64,000 nucleotides of DNA. Origin: Aradus depressus (Eukaryota > Arthropoda > Insecta > Hemiptera > Aradidae). Positions within the stretch are counted from its first letter, which is position 1; each line of letters opens with the position of its first letter. This document shows positions 21,901-28,760 of this stretch, piece after piece. Below the pieces are notes generated by a model. That model searched no databases. It saw only the letters and a list, made by a program, of their open reading frames with translations, and was not told where the DNA came from. The DNA is taken from NCBI GenBank assembly GCA_963662175.1, contig OY759216.1, forward strand, positions 48,687,087-48,751,086. Direction: 5' to 3'. Position numbers and translations under genes: made by a program.

Positions 21901-24147
21901 GTTTAATAAATATTTTAGTGGCCAGAAAATTTTACAAGTAGAAGCGCATATATGTCAAAAATGGGGTGTTTGTGAACCCATCGTCCTAATAACGTTTTTG
22001 GTTAGAATTTCAGTTTCCATTAGAAAGTTGCGCCAAGAGACCTAAGCCATGTTCTCATTCCGTGACAGTAAAGATAAGGTACCTGAGGCATGTATCCTAT
22101 ATCGGATCTGCGGGTAGCGTCCACATATATCTCCCCAGCGTCCAGTCTTTTCCTGCCGACCATACAACTGAGCAAGGTAGTTTTACCGCAACCACTTGGT
22201 CCGAGGAAAGCGTATCTGAAAAACAAATTAATTTTATAATTACACAAGAATATATTTTCAACTATAAAATGCACTAGCTCTTTTAAGCTTGATCAGAATT
22301 TCATAAAATTTCACATGTTGCATGGGCATGTTCAAACATAGGCCATGTGAAATCTCAAAATTTAAAACGGGAGGTGGGGTTATGGGAAATATGTTGTATG
22401 TTCAAGAAACTTGCCGAGTATCTCAAGGATGGTCCAAATTTGTCCAAATGTTCTCCCGAAATGTTCATTTATGTTGAGGGGGTGCGTAAACCATTTCGAC
22501 TGTCTCAATATTGTTGAAAATGTATTTCTAAACTCAAGTTACATGAACCACCACAGGCGCGGGTTTTAATCCCGTCCGGAGGAAGTTTTATTTCATAGAT
22601 AAAACTTCTCTCCCGGTCCACGGATGTTTGTAAATAACCCCAGTAATGTAGCCCTCCCCTATGGTGCCAAAAAAAAGAGCTACACCCCCGCCCTCTAACA
22701 GCGTTTAAATAAGAAAAAGAAAATACCGGGAAAACCGTACAGTAGCTGCTTACCCTGGGGATTTTTTTTTTGGAGGAAAGGACTGAATAAAGTGCATAAC
22801 CTCAGAAAGATAGACAGGTTAAGGTGGCGGTAAAGAAAGATGAAGGTGAGAGTCAAGGAAATTATTTAGTTTGCCCAACTTCTCACAGATGTTATTATTA
22901 ATAATTAATAGTATATATTAATAGTACAACGATTGTACTAGCTGGCTTTAGAGATAGCCCTCATCATCAGGCTGTCTAATAGAACATTTTTTAATTTTCA
23001 TCAGTTGTGAATTGCATGGAAAACAAGAAAATCTTACGTGTTCCCATTCATGAAATTTTAAATTGTTTGTAGTTTATTTATTTAGTGTACTAAATAAACA
23101 CTAATTTAGCGTTTAAAATTTGTATTATAAAAGAAAATATTTTATCAGACAGCCTGATGATGAAAGCAACCTCGAAAGTTGCTTGCTGGCACGATTAATA
23201 AAATCTGTGAGAGATCAGATTAAATGTTTATTTATCAATATGTGAAATAATCACTTGACACTACATCAGACATCTTCACATTAATTCAGGTAATTCTTCA
23301 ACGATGGATTGTCGGGGCGAATATGCAATTAAGTTGAACAATTGCACCATCCTCTGACCAAAGATATGGAAGGCACATGGGCAATGTCCGATGAGGAAAG
23401 CACACCGACCTTCAGCTTCAGCCGGACATTTACATGAGACCCGGATATAAATGACGCAGAGGGTACAACAGACGTACTCAATGGTTCACATATACAGACG
23501 CACCGCCTCAAGTGACTCTCCTCATTGCGCGTTTACATCCCTCTGACGTGCAGCAGAGACAAAACTGACAATATGCAATTTTCGGAAGAATTTACATCAT
23601 CATGAAGTACCTTAGTGAAGTACCGAGTTAAGCCTCTCCCTAATCCCCCCTTCCTTTTGGCCGTTTGACTGAAAATCAATAGGTGTCGTCTTTACGAGTT
23701 TCTAGGTACACATACAATATTTCGTATTGATGATTTCATTCTATCAGGTTTTTTCGTGTTCACAGACAGCCAAAAAATTTGTTTTTCATTTTTGTTATCA
23801 CTGGGGTCGGAAAACATGAAATTCTGGCGAATACTTCGTATAGATGGGGAAGTAAAAGTAAAATATGTAAATAGTGCAGCTCGAAAAGTGCAGAAGTGCA
23901 GTAAAAGCAATACTTTGACAGTTAATTGCATGACGACACGTCCCAAAAAGCAAAGTGCAAAACAGTGGAGAAAGTTGACGGGCTATGGTAGTTGTGCGAA
24001 GCGACCATACCTATAATAACGAGAGAAGACAACTTACATGGTAGCATGTTGTACGGACATGTCGAGGCCCCGGAGTACGACGGCCCGGAGCCCGAACCGC
24101 TTGTAGGCCCCTCGGATCTCAATCGCATTGTTGCACTCTGTCGTCAT
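3659..24147 (-). CDS. ABCH-type ABC half transporter, 15 coding exons (whole gene)
   Basis: Joining 15 exons (listed separately) gives a continuous 678-residue frame with GT-AG introns throughout. The nucleotide-binding domain comes first: Walker A GPSGCGKT (42-49), Q-loop Gln81 in GYMPQ, signature ISGGQQ (132-137), Walker B LLILDE (152-157), D-loop GIDP (161-164) and switch His190. A Lys/Pro-rich linker (about 250-270) leads to six predicted membrane helices (about 292-310, 477-500, 527-548, 556-577, 586-605, 645-666). A large loop between helices 1 and 2 has Cys334/342/350 and sequons at Asn339 and Asn390. Domain order and motifs such as MSNQYIG and WPFQGM fit the arthropod ABCH subfamily, often labelled ABCG20/23-like in databases. 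Characterised insect members (Drosophila snustorr, Tribolium ABCH-9C) act in the epidermis in the lipid barrier of the cuticle; the substrate here is inferred only. As a half transporter it should dimerise. The segment between the Walker A region and GYMPQ looks shorter than usual. Confidence 0.9.
4171..4186. repeat. poly-G tract
   Basis: A run of 16 G in a G-rich stretch (about 4138-4195), immediately upstream of an R1-like LINE remnant inside intron 14. Confidence 0.8.
4250..4690 (+). pseudogene. R1-like LINE remnant, C-terminal ORF2 end
   Basis: The plus-strand frame at 4291-4638 reads like the C-terminus of an R1/TRAS-type non-LTR reverse transcriptase. It has a stretch [18 protein letters not shown], then a cysteine-containing end with [11 protein letters not shown] and a conserved Arg after the last Cys. 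This matches the usual zinc-knuckle tail (CPxC, ExTxxHxLxxC), although the first Cys pair is partly lost (YCPELEEDT). It is followed by AT-rich 3' sequence. No polymerase domain is present, so it is a 5'-truncated dead copy in intron 14. Confidence 0.75.
5134..5556. repeat. tandem array, four identical 103-bp units
   Basis: The unit beginning ATCATGTCATACTTAGGTG starts at 5134, 5237, 5340 and 5443, with a partial fifth at 5546. The four full units look identical base for base, so the array is very recent or is kept uniform. It lies in intron 14 of the ABCH gene and has no open frame running through it. Confidence 0.95.
6422..6508 (-). CDS. ABCH transporter exon 14
   Basis: Acceptor TTCAG and donor GTAAGT flank 87 bases in phase with their neighbours (a Gly codon is split at both ends). 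It encodes residues 575-602 with [19 protein letters not shown], the fifth membrane helix region. Confidence 0.88.
6560..6990 (+). repeat. LINE-A 3' UTR-like copy
   Basis: This stretch (TTGGCATCAGCGGTTTTC near 6608, a poly-A/poly-T middle, then TCATTGCCTTGTGTTAATTT and TTCGATAGTATTAACCGTTT) resembles 37380-37640 and the sequence after the RNase H ORF at 60640-60810. I read these as copies of one LINE 3' end; the boundaries are approximate. Confidence 0.55.
7303..7479 (-). CDS. ABCH transporter exon 13
   Basis: Acceptor TGTTAG and donor GTAATT. It encodes residues 516-573, with TM3 (about 527-548, [16 protein letters not shown]) and most of TM4 ([19 protein letters not shown]). Gly codons are split at both ends, matching exons 12 and 14. 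Confidence 0.9.
7606..7873 (+). mobile_element. SINE-A copy, 5' truncated
   Basis: It matches the SINE-A body: GAGCACGCCGTCCTTCGGAT, a stretch GAGCCTGTACGATGTCA, CGTTAAAGACACCTACCCTA, and a 3' end with AAGCCCGGGCTTGAG and CAATAACTAAC. The tRNA-like head is missing. It lies in intron 12. Confidence 0.8.
8395..8920 (+). pseudogene. Jockey-like LINE remnant, RT thumb to ORF2 end
   Basis: Frames in this stretch encode [19 protein letters not shown], then [20 protein letters not shown] and [12 protein letters not shown]. This is the Jockey-clade thumb motif (YLG..LD..L.W, then .RP..TYG). After a frame change, a second part encodes [20 protein letters not shown] and a tail [20 protein letters not shown]. 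The breaks make it a dead copy, inserted in intron 12. A related fragment lies at 62805-62960, and another Jockey-like end on the opposite strand at 18440-18920. Confidence 0.8.
8972..9060 (-). CDS. ABCH transporter exon 12
   Basis: Acceptor TTTTTAG and donor GTAATA. It encodes residues 485-514, [20 protein letters not shown] then GLLERSLIS. It completes TM2 and carries the conserved ERxEGLLERS-type loop of ABCG/ABCH proteins. Confidence 0.9.
9137..9452 (+). mobile_element. SINE-A copy, near full length, diverged head
   Basis: A degraded tRNA-like head (GCGCTGGTAACTCAGAGATA, then a poor B box) leads into the SINE-A body (CCGTCCTTCGGATGAGACGT, GTTAGGTACTCGTTAAAG) and the 3' end AAGCCCGGGCATGAGTCATA with an ATAACTAACTATAAT tail. 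It lies in intron 11, close to SINE-B at 9712. Confidence 0.82.
9712..9933 (+). mobile_element. SINE-B, full-length tRNA-derived SINE with poly-A tail
   Basis: The head has an A-box-like TGGCCGTGCGGGCTAA and a B box GGTTCGAATCCCG, as in a class II (Ser/Leu-like) tRNA. It is followed by a body GAGTTTTATTTCATAGATAG and a poly-A tail to about 9933. The direct repeat AACTAAGA at 9704-9711 and 9934-9941 looks like its target-site duplication. A broken copy of the body is at 22545-22650. It could be mistaken for a functional tRNA gene, but the 3' body, A tail and duplication argue for a SINE. Confidence 0.85.
10386..10456 (-). CDS. ABCH transporter exon 11
   Basis: Acceptor GTTTCAG and donor GTAAGTT flank 71 bases that encode [20 protein letters not shown] and the start of TM2. 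The ending phase (TT, then G) matches exon 12. Confidence 0.88.
10815..11147. repeat. fold-back repeat (about 150-bp arms) with CTGAAGA-hairpin-GAAAC motif in each arm
   Basis: Left and right halves are near-perfect inverted copies: GTAGAAGG at 10815 pairs with CCTTCTAC ending at 11147, and GTGTCCAGTGTAG with CTACACTGGACAC, around a short AT-rich centre near 10970-10990. Each arm has CCCTGAAGAAGAAAA, a short hairpin and TTTTCGAAACGTTGGCC (right arm 11064-11093; left arm inverted, with TCTTCAG at 10892). The same unit, interrupted by an intron-like insert, is at 59027-59385. It lies in intron 10. Confidence 0.9.
11408..11523 (-). CDS. ABCH transporter exon 10
   Basis: Acceptor GTTTCAG and donor GTAAGTA. 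Together with exon 9 it creates the [14 protein letters not shown] segment, a family motif of the extracellular loop, and continues to QASRIPIA (residues 423-461). Confidence 0.9.
11830..12007 (-). CDS. ABCH transporter exon 9
   Basis: Acceptor GTCTTTAG and donor GTGAGTT. It encodes residues 364-422 of the large extracellular loop: [24 protein letters not shown] with a sequon at Asn390, and EVDVWMDMS. Phase agrees with exons 8 and 10. Confidence 0.9.
12178..12985 (+). repeat. ACTTCCCC-family repeat with about 125-bp internal units
   Basis: It starts with ACTCCCCAGATGTATGAAGT and GATGTAATCGGTC, and ends with TTCTGGGGAAGTACAATGTC. In between are about four degenerate units of about 125 bp, each with CTCTAATAACT, GAATGTATCGACA, AAATTTTATATGTG, then GGACGACACCT-like and CAGCCAAATCGG-like parts. 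Related copies occur on both strands at 23600, 31560, 34786, 41404, 43446, 48958, 52186 and 56530. I cannot assign it to a named superfamily. It sits in intron 8. Confidence 0.8.
13789..14005 (-). CDS. ABCH transporter exon 8
   Basis: Acceptor TTTTCCAG and donor GTAAGA. It encodes the end of the cytosolic linker, TM1 ([18 protein letters not shown]) and the start of the extracellular loop, with Cys334, Cys342 and Cys350 and the sequon at Asn339 (residues 291-363). The donor follows KQMKL. Reading through it would hit a stop after five more codons, which supports splicing here. Confidence 0.9.
14006..15093 (-). other. ABCH intron 7; no other feature seen
   Basis: AT-rich sequence between exons 8 and 7. 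Open frames such as 14378-14596 (plus) have no homology I recognise. Nothing else is supported. Confidence 0.5.
15094..15221 (-). CDS. ABCH transporter exon 7 (linker)
   Basis: Acceptor TTTTTTAG and donor GTAAGTA. It encodes residues 249-290: [20 protein letters not shown], then [20 protein letters not shown]. This is the Lys/Pro-rich cytosolic linker and the amphipathic stretch just before TM1. Confidence 0.88.
16026..16169 (-). CDS. ABCH transporter exon 6
   Basis: Acceptor CCTTCAG and donor GTATGAG flank exactly 48 codons (residues 201-248): [15 protein letters not shown], then [13 protein letters not shown]. This is the end of the nucleotide-binding domain (GxLLAEGxP and the SLExVFLxLS motif of ABCG/ABCH proteins). 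Confidence 0.92.
16950..17215. repeat. degenerate minisatellite, about 41-bp units
   Basis: The word CTGGAG recurs at 16990, 17028, 17073, 17116 and 17154, with a variant CTCGAG at 17199. It is followed alternately by CCAACAAAAGT or TCACC(G/A)AAGTTGG, giving about 81-83-bp double units. The open frames on both strands here are by-products of the repeat. It lies in intron 5. Confidence 0.75.
17441..17534 (-). CDS. ABCH transporter exon 5
   Basis: Acceptor TTTTTCAG and donor GTAATA. It encodes residues 170-200, [20 protein letters not shown], then [11 protein letters not shown]. It contains the switch histidine (His190) that contacts the gamma phosphate. Confidence 0.92.
17790..17840 (+). repeat. 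LINE 3'-end fragment
   Basis: CTCGTCCTTCGGAGTACACG and AGGACGTTAAGCCAAACAA closely resemble GGGAGTACACTAGGACGTTA with AACCAAACAACC at 44858-44892. They are probably tails of one LINE family; the rest is not resolved. Confidence 0.45.
18319..18426 (-). CDS. ABCH transporter exon 4
   Basis: Acceptor GTTACAG and donor GTAAATA. It encodes residues 133-168, beginning inside the signature motif (Ser133 is split with exon 3; [19 protein letters not shown] follows), then Walker B LLILDEPT and D-loop VGIDPVLSH. All catalytic residues are present. Confidence 0.93.
18440..18920 (-). pseudogene. Jockey-like LINE remnant, ORF2 C-terminus
   Basis: Read on the minus strand, frames give YGIEIWG-like residues, then [60 protein letters not shown] and a short tail. 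This is the C-terminal part of a Jockey-clade reverse transcriptase ORF. There are frame breaks and no intact polymerase core. It lies in intron 3. Confidence 0.75.
18950..19042. repeat. poly-G tract repeat (25 G) with GAGCTCAAACTCCAAG tail
   Basis: A run of 25 G (18950-18974) is followed by GAGCTCAAACTCCAAGTCTC, GCAAAT, then GCGTCGGGGTTTAAAA. The same order of parts is found at 25544-25757, so the G tract belongs to a dispersed repeat. Confidence 0.7.
19744..20058 (-). mobile_element. SINE-A copy, near full length
   Basis: It runs on the minus strand from GGCGCCGGTAGCTCAGTGAT (20058 end) through the B-box region GGGTTCAAAACCC to the 3' end with AAGCCCGGGATGAGTCATAA and a TAACTAAT tail. It lies in intron 3. 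Confidence 0.85.
20060..20960 (-). other. ABCH intron 3 part; nothing else seen
   Basis: AT-rich sequence without a recognisable gene or repeat. Confidence 0.4.
20966..21168. repeat. 35-bp minisatellite, about 5.8 units
   Basis: CAGTCTCTATATATAGTTTA starts at 20966 and recurs at 21001, 21036, 21071, 21106 and 21141. The units are nearly identical (one has TCTTTATATA, the last ATAGTATAGAACGTTTC). It lies in intron 3. Confidence 0.95.
21402..21556 (-). CDS. ABCH transporter exon 3
   Basis: Acceptor TTTGTGCAG and donor GTAATA. It encodes residues 82-132, [20 protein letters not shown], then [20 protein letters not shown] and [11 protein letters not shown]. This is the helical subdomain that follows the Q-loop and ends at the signature motif. 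Confidence 0.93.
21630..21850 (+). mobile_element. SINE-A fragment, diverged
   Basis: The sequence TATCTAGGAGGTAAAA, GACCCTAGCCTGTACTCGTT, GACGAAAGAGCGCTCTGGTA and AGTAGGCTTTATGATTTCA follows the SINE-A order but is shortened and diverged. It lies in intron 2. Confidence 0.7.
22083..22215 (-). CDS. ABCH transporter exon 2 (Walker A)
   Basis: Acceptor TTTTTCAG and donor GTACCTT. It encodes residues 37-81: [38 protein letters not shown] and DIGYMPQ, with Walker A at 42-49 and the Q-loop Gln as the last codon. The stretch between GEI and GYMPQ is about 10 residues, shorter than in the ABCH proteins I know of. Confidence 0.95.
22545..22650 (+). mobile_element. SINE-B fragment
   Basis: GCGCGGGTTTTAATCCCGTC resembles the B box, and AGTTTTATTTCATAGATAAA and CTCCCGGTCCACGGATG match the body of the SINE-B at 9712-9933. 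The head and A tail are lost. It lies in intron 1. Confidence 0.65.
22920..23215. repeat. inverted pair of CTGATGATGA-motif repeats
   Basis: The minus-strand copy (CTGATGA at 22970-22964) and the plus-strand copy (CTGATGA at 23154-23160) share GACAGCCTGATGATGA on the motif side and a related GCTGGC/GCTAGT end, facing each other around about 180 bp. The plus copy reads CTGATGATGAAAGCAACCTC, then GAAAGTTGCTTGCTGGC. The layout resembles the fold-back at 10815-11147 but the sequence family is different. It lies in intron 1. Confidence 0.65.
23600..23880 (-). repeat. ACTTCCCC-family repeat copy, partial
   Basis: On the minus strand it ends near ACTTCCCCATCTATACGAAG (23852-23833) and contains ATTGATTTTCAGTCAAACGG and GAGGCTTAACTCGGTAC, the hallmarks of the family seen at 12178-12985. 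It lies in intron 1. Confidence 0.65.
24038..24147 (-). CDS. ABCH transporter exon 1 (start codon)
   Basis: The ATG at 24147 opens [19 protein letters not shown], continuing [17 protein letters not shown] before donor GTAAGTT. The [12 protein letters not shown] stretch is the usual beta-strand and A-loop start of an ABCG/ABCH nucleotide-binding domain. The nearest upstream ATG (24158) is out of frame and stops after four codons, so 24147 is chosen; the N-terminus before the domain is short. Confidence 0.88.
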
Positions 24148-24163
24148 CTCCTCCTCATATTAT

Positions 24164-24166
24164 CTG
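24164..24166 (-). promoter_or_regulatory. candidate splice acceptor in the ABCH 5' UTR
   Basis: On the minus strand ATTGTATTGTTGCAG precedes the start codon by 16 bases, with a fair pyrimidine tract. If used, the first coding exon is 24038-24163 and transcription begins at an upstream, non-coding exon. Confidence 0.5.
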
Positions 24167-24279
24167 CAACAATACAATATAATATTAATAATATTATTAT
24201 GAAGCTAATTTTTTCAAATTATTAGCTATTCGTTCTTAATATTTTTATTTTTTTTTATTCTTTTACATTATTTCCCTTT

Positions 24280-24560
24280 ACTTTTCTCATCTCTCTTACC
24301 CATTCCATCAAAGTTGTCTTTCAATTCCTTTTTATTTATTTTTTTTTTTTTTTTAATTATTATTATTATTATTTATTTTATTTTTTTTCCCTTGTCCTTA
24401 TAATTAATATAAATTTTCGTCCCGAGGACCTACCACTGGGTGGCCTTCCTCTCACATGCCATTCACGCCAACGTCTCCATACCTACCAAGATGCTGGTTG
24501 TTGCCCCCTAGCAACAGTTGCATCTTTATGAATAAAAGCCAAAAAAAAAAAAAAAAAAAA
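24280..24560 (+). repeat. retroelement 3' end with poly-A tail
   Basis: T-rich sequence is followed by CGTCCCGAGGACCTACCACT, then GAATAAAAGCC and a run of 20 A (24541-24560). The end CCCGAGGACC with a late AATAAA signal and A tail looks like a LINE 3' UTR. No coding part is attached. Confidence 0.55.
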
Positions 24561-24614
24561 ATTCAAAATAAAATAAAGTCATATTAATTGAAGAGGAGGC
24601 TGTTATTTTTTGTG

Positions 24615-24895
24615 TGATCTGTTTTGTGATTGGCTTTTTAATCTTAGAAAACATTATCTGTTCTCTTATTGGCTCTTTCAGAAATGGTCTATTTTCTTAT
24701 TGGCGCTTTTAGAAGTGACCTGTTTCTTTATTAGCCCTTTTACAAATTATATGTTTTCTTATCAGCCCTTACAGAAATAATATATTTTCTGAATGGCCTT
24801 TAGAGAAATTGTCTGTTTTCTTATTAGCACTTTTACAAATTATCTGTTTTCTTATTAACTCTTTCTGAAACAATATGTGACTGGCTCTTTCCTTA
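24615..24895. repeat. degenerate minisatellite, about 41-bp units
   Basis: Around seven units with the theme CTGTTTTCTTATTGGCTCTT, then TTAGAAATTAT follow each other with substitutions (for example near 24657, 24698, 24740, 24822). Confidence 0.75.
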
Positions 24896-25543
24896 GAGTG
24901 CTTATAGCGGCAAGTTTAGTAAACAAGCACAACTAAAATATCGATTATATACTTATATTTTTATAAACCGTAAACATAATTAGAGAAAATACAAAAAAAA
25001 AAAGTTACAAAATGCAAAAGCCACTCACTTCTGCTTTACTTCTAAATATTGTGTCAATCAGCCTCACTTCTTTCAAGGTCAAAAATGTCCAACAAGCAAA
25101 TAATTTGTATACTAAAAAAGTTACTGAAACATTTTACATGAGGCAACATTTTCTTGATCAAATATGTCCTATGTCTTCAAAAGATATAACCTGAATGTTT
25201 TATTTTATTTTAATAATACAAACTGTTGGTAGGATTATTCCCATACAGTTAGAGTTTGGATAATATACATTGTTCGTAAGCATACATGCACTTGCTCACA
25301 TGCAACTAGAATACATAGACAGTAGGAATATCTGATAATAGTAATTTTGATGCAATCTTAAACAAATAGAAAATAAGAATATACTGTATACAAATAAAGT
25401 CCTAATAACCAAAAATAGTGTGAATTAATAAGAAACATATTAATAAAAACATAAAATTAAAATTTTTAAAAACCCTGACACAACAAAAAAATGTTTTTGT
25501 TCATTCTTTTTTTTACTGAAACCTTGGTGGAAAGAGCTTTTTT

Positions 25544-25757
25544 GGGGGGGGGGGGGGGGGGGGCTGAAGGGGTTAGGAGGGAGGCTTGGGCTTATAAATA
25601 TTTGAGCTCAAACTCCAAGTCTCGCAAATACCAGCTCTTTTGAAACGAAAAAACCGCTTTGAAATCCGTTCAGCCGTCTTGGAGCTACGATACCACAGAC
25701 AGACACACAGAGACAAAGGCTTCAAACTTATAACTCCCCTCCTATTGCGTCGGGGGT
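25544..25757. repeat. poly-G tract repeat (20 G) with conserved tail
   Basis: A run of 20 G (25544-25563) is followed by GAGCTCAAACTCCAAGTCTC, GCAAAT, then CGTTCAGCCGTCTTGGAGCT, a CAGACAGACACACAGAG stretch and CCTATTGCGTCGGGGGTTAA. Shares parts and order with 18950-19042. Confidence 0.7.
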
Positions 25758-25902
25758 TAAAAAAGGGTAATAATAAGTGAAATAGCTAAGGAGCAAAAGA
25801 GATAAAGATGTCTTAGCAAAAAATAACTCTTAAAGAAGAAGAAAAACAAATAAATAAATAGATAATAATTATATAATATAAATATTATATATACTTATTA
25901 TG

Positions 25903-26163
25903 GAGGGCGCCGGTAGCTCAGTGGTATGCGTGCTTGTCTTCTGAGCTCAAGAACGTGGGTTCGAAACCCGACCGAGGCCCTTAGTTTATTTTATCTGGGA
26001 GGTAAAATAAACTGAAGCGATGGTCCCGAGCCTGTACGATGTCAGGTACTCGTTAAAGACGACTACCCGGTGAATAAAAATTTAGGGTAGGCAAAATTCA
26101 GGACTCCCACTGTATAGTCGGGCTCATCTCGTTGTTAAAGCCAGGGCATGAGTCATAATAACT
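25903..26163 (+). mobile_element. SINE-A copy with intact tRNA-like head, internal deletion
   Basis: The head is well preserved: GGGCGCCGGTAGCTCAGTGG with A box TAGCTCAGTGGTATGCGTGC and B box GGGTTCGAAACCC. The body lacks parts (the CACGCCGTCC segment and the CACCAGAGTGACGAAAGAG segment). It ends AAAGCCAGGGCATGAGTCAT with an AATAACTA tail. Confidence 0.88.
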
Positions 26164-26869
26164 ATTTAGTATGAAAGTTCCTAAACTAAATGCCTTTACA
26201 GTATAGAAATATTATTCAAATGTAGCCGACTGACTATATTGAGGAGGTTAGTAAGTGGATGATGGCAGTTACCTCCAGTGAGATAATGGTTCAGGTAGTG
26301 AGATTTGTATTAAAATAATTAATGAATACAATTTCAAAATAAAACAATAATATTCATTTAAATATATTTTTTTCTCCGCTGCATTAGTTAATAAGCAAAA
26401 AGAGAAGTGAACTCCTTAATGAAACAAACAAAACACAAAGCAAGTTTAATAGGTAGTTCTTGTATCACTTATATAGGAATGATAGGAAGTGAGTGAAACT
26501 TGTCTTAGCTTCTTGAAGGCAACAGAGGCAGGTTTTGACAAACAGTGACATTGGATTCGAACAGAGGGTAACAGTGAAGGTCACAGTTCCAACTTCCTCC
26601 TACATCTGTTATTGGATCACTGTTGTGTACATGTGTACATCCTAAGTAACAAATCATGTCCCAATGTTTTTAGTAACTCAGAGCAGCTTTCAGGGGCATG
26701 GTTTTGATTAAATGGATCCTTCGATACAAAAACTCGTCTTGAAACTTTTTTATTTAGACGTTTGCTTGATTTACGCAAAAACTGTTAGTTCTATCAAAAA
26801 ATTGGTTATTACCAAAAATATTCCTTATTAAATTTTCAACTGTTAAAGTATTCTCAGATAAACATAGGA

Positions 26870-27360
26870 CTAATACAACGTTATAACGCTCGAAATTTCT
26901 GTAGGAAATAGTTCAAAGCCATGTTTAAATTTTAAAGCATGAAAACAAATTTTAAAATATGGTATTTATTATTATTATTTATTTATTCAAAAAATAAAAA
27001 ATATATGATGCGGCCATGACAGTACTGCCTTATATCAACCCCTTTTTTACTGATCACTCTCCCTCCCCCTGCCTCCCCTCAAATTCATTTCGGAGGAGGG
27101 AGAGTGATATGTCTGTAAAAAAGTGGTTGGTATGGCCATGTCACTTTTTTTTTTAAATCTTTTTTGCTTGTCTAATAAATGAGAACTAGTGCTATGCTAA
27201 ATGTAAGCCCTATAACTTCCAAATTGAAAACACTACAACTTAAAAATATAAAAATAATAAAAAATAAAATAGGACTTCCTTATACCAACCACATTTTTAC
27301 AGATCACTCCCTCCCTTTGCCTCCTCTTAAATAAATTTCATACTGACATTACTGGGTATA
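26870..27360. repeat. LINE-A 3' UTR pieces in opposing orientations
   Basis: The signature of the LINE 3' end (on its sense strand GTGATCTGTAAAAA, TGGTTGGTATA and a TATGGCCACAT-like part) occurs in minus orientation at about 27010-27075 and 27270-27330, and in plus orientation at about 27095-27145. They form a small inverted cluster. Compare the sense copy after the RNase H ORF at 60570-60640. Confidence 0.6.
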
Positions 27361-27539
27361 AGAGTCACTCTCAGAGTTACACTGAGTTCGAAAATAAATT
27401 AGATGTAAGTATACAAAAAATAAAATAAATAAATAAGAAAAGTAAATACATCGATAAAATAATGGGCCTATGTACAAAACGAAGTGAAAATATTAAATTT
27501 AAATAATAATAAACAATAATAATGAAATAAAAAAAACAT

Positions 27540-27830
27540 AAGAAGCCCTTCAACTCGAGACCCCTCGAAACACCCCTTGTTCTCTGTCATCCCCATCCCT
27601 CCAACTTGATGGAGGGACGGAGGCCGCGGGGGTTCGAGTCATCCCCTCGCCTCTCCAGTGCACTGTCCAGCAGTGGAGGCAGACAAAGAAAGAAAGGAGA
27701 GCTGAAGGTGAGAGGAGTACTTGAGAGAAGCTGGTCACCACCGACACTCCCTAAATATTTTTGCTAAATTACAGTAGCAAGTCTCTCGGCCAGCGCCGCC
27801 TCAGTCTTCGAAGGGGATTATCTGGATGGG
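27540..27830 (-). pseudogene. LINE fragment related to 44980-45260
   Basis: On the minus strand, CTGCCTCCACTGCTGG, CATCAAGTTGGAGGGATGGG and, upstream, GACTGAGGCGGCGCTGGCC with TAGGGAGTGTCGGTG line up in order with plus-strand 44985-45215. GC content is higher than around it. Probably the ORF end of a CR1/L2-like LINE; the frame is lost. Confidence 0.5.
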
Positions 27831-28283
27831 AATGGGATGACAAGAGTCGAGCAACTGGATTGACATGAGGAGAGTGAAAGGTTTGAGTAGAATTTGGAGA
27901 AGCGGGACTTGATGAGGAGAGGTATAAATATTTCAGTACTATTATTTTTGTATAATATAACTCCGCGGAAGATTTAGTTTTTACTAATCCTATTTATAAA
28001 ACTAGTTATTTTCTATCAATTATTATCTATCCATGATGTCAGCAAGTTGGGAAATATACTCGCATTCATTTTGTTTTTCTTATTTATTGCAAATTTAAAC
28101 AGCACATCTTACGTCAAATAAATGGTAATTCATAATCTGAGATAAATGAAATATGAACTAGCATTATGATATAATGAAATCCACAAGTATTTGTTTCTAA
28201 AATCCTTACTCACCTTGCAAATAAGTATTCATGTAGATTTACAAGGTCTCGACAAAACGAAAATAATATTTCACACTTCTACA

Positions 28284-28299
28284 GAGGGGGGGGGGGGGG
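28284..28299. repeat. poly-G tract
   Basis: A run of G (AGAGGGGGGG onwards) of about 15 bases. No function is inferred. Confidence 0.75.
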
Positions 28300-28604
28300 A
28301 GGATGGAATTTAAATGAGGGGAAACCAAATCAAAAAAAATCTTTATAAGCAAGATAAGTCTTACCATTCAACATGACTCAGCGATTAAAACGGGTGTTGT
28401 GACGTCCACCTGAAGTCGGCACACCCAAAAAGTGATTAAAACCGTATGAATATCAAAATCCACGTATGTAAGGTTTCAAAATGTTATTTGAGGTGAATGG
28501 GAAGGGAGCAAACGAAAATCATTTTTAAAGTAACAGCAATGAGTGACATATCATATTGAAAGTCTTAAAGAGGCGATTAAATTAAACATTTTAGACTTTT
28601 TGGG

Positions 28605-28760
28605 AGTATGGGGAAAGGAAAATAAGGAGAGTTAAATGAGAGTGTGGGGAAATAAGGGGGGGGGGGGGGGGGGGGGGATGAGAGTGTGGGGAAATATGGG
28701 GGGGGGGGGGGGGGGGGTGTAAATGAGAGTGTGACGGAAATAAGGGGGTAAAATGGGAGC
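28605..28760. repeat. G-tract minisatellite, about 43-bp units
   Basis: The unit ATGAGAGTGTGGGGAAATA plus a G tract of about 20 bases repeats about 2.5 times (near 28637, 28679, 28726). The proline-rich minus-strand frame here is only the translation of these G tracts. Confidence 0.8.

Noticed and set aside
25903..25980. functional tRNA gene
   Set aside because: The same head is present in at least five SINE-A copies followed by the same 270-base body.
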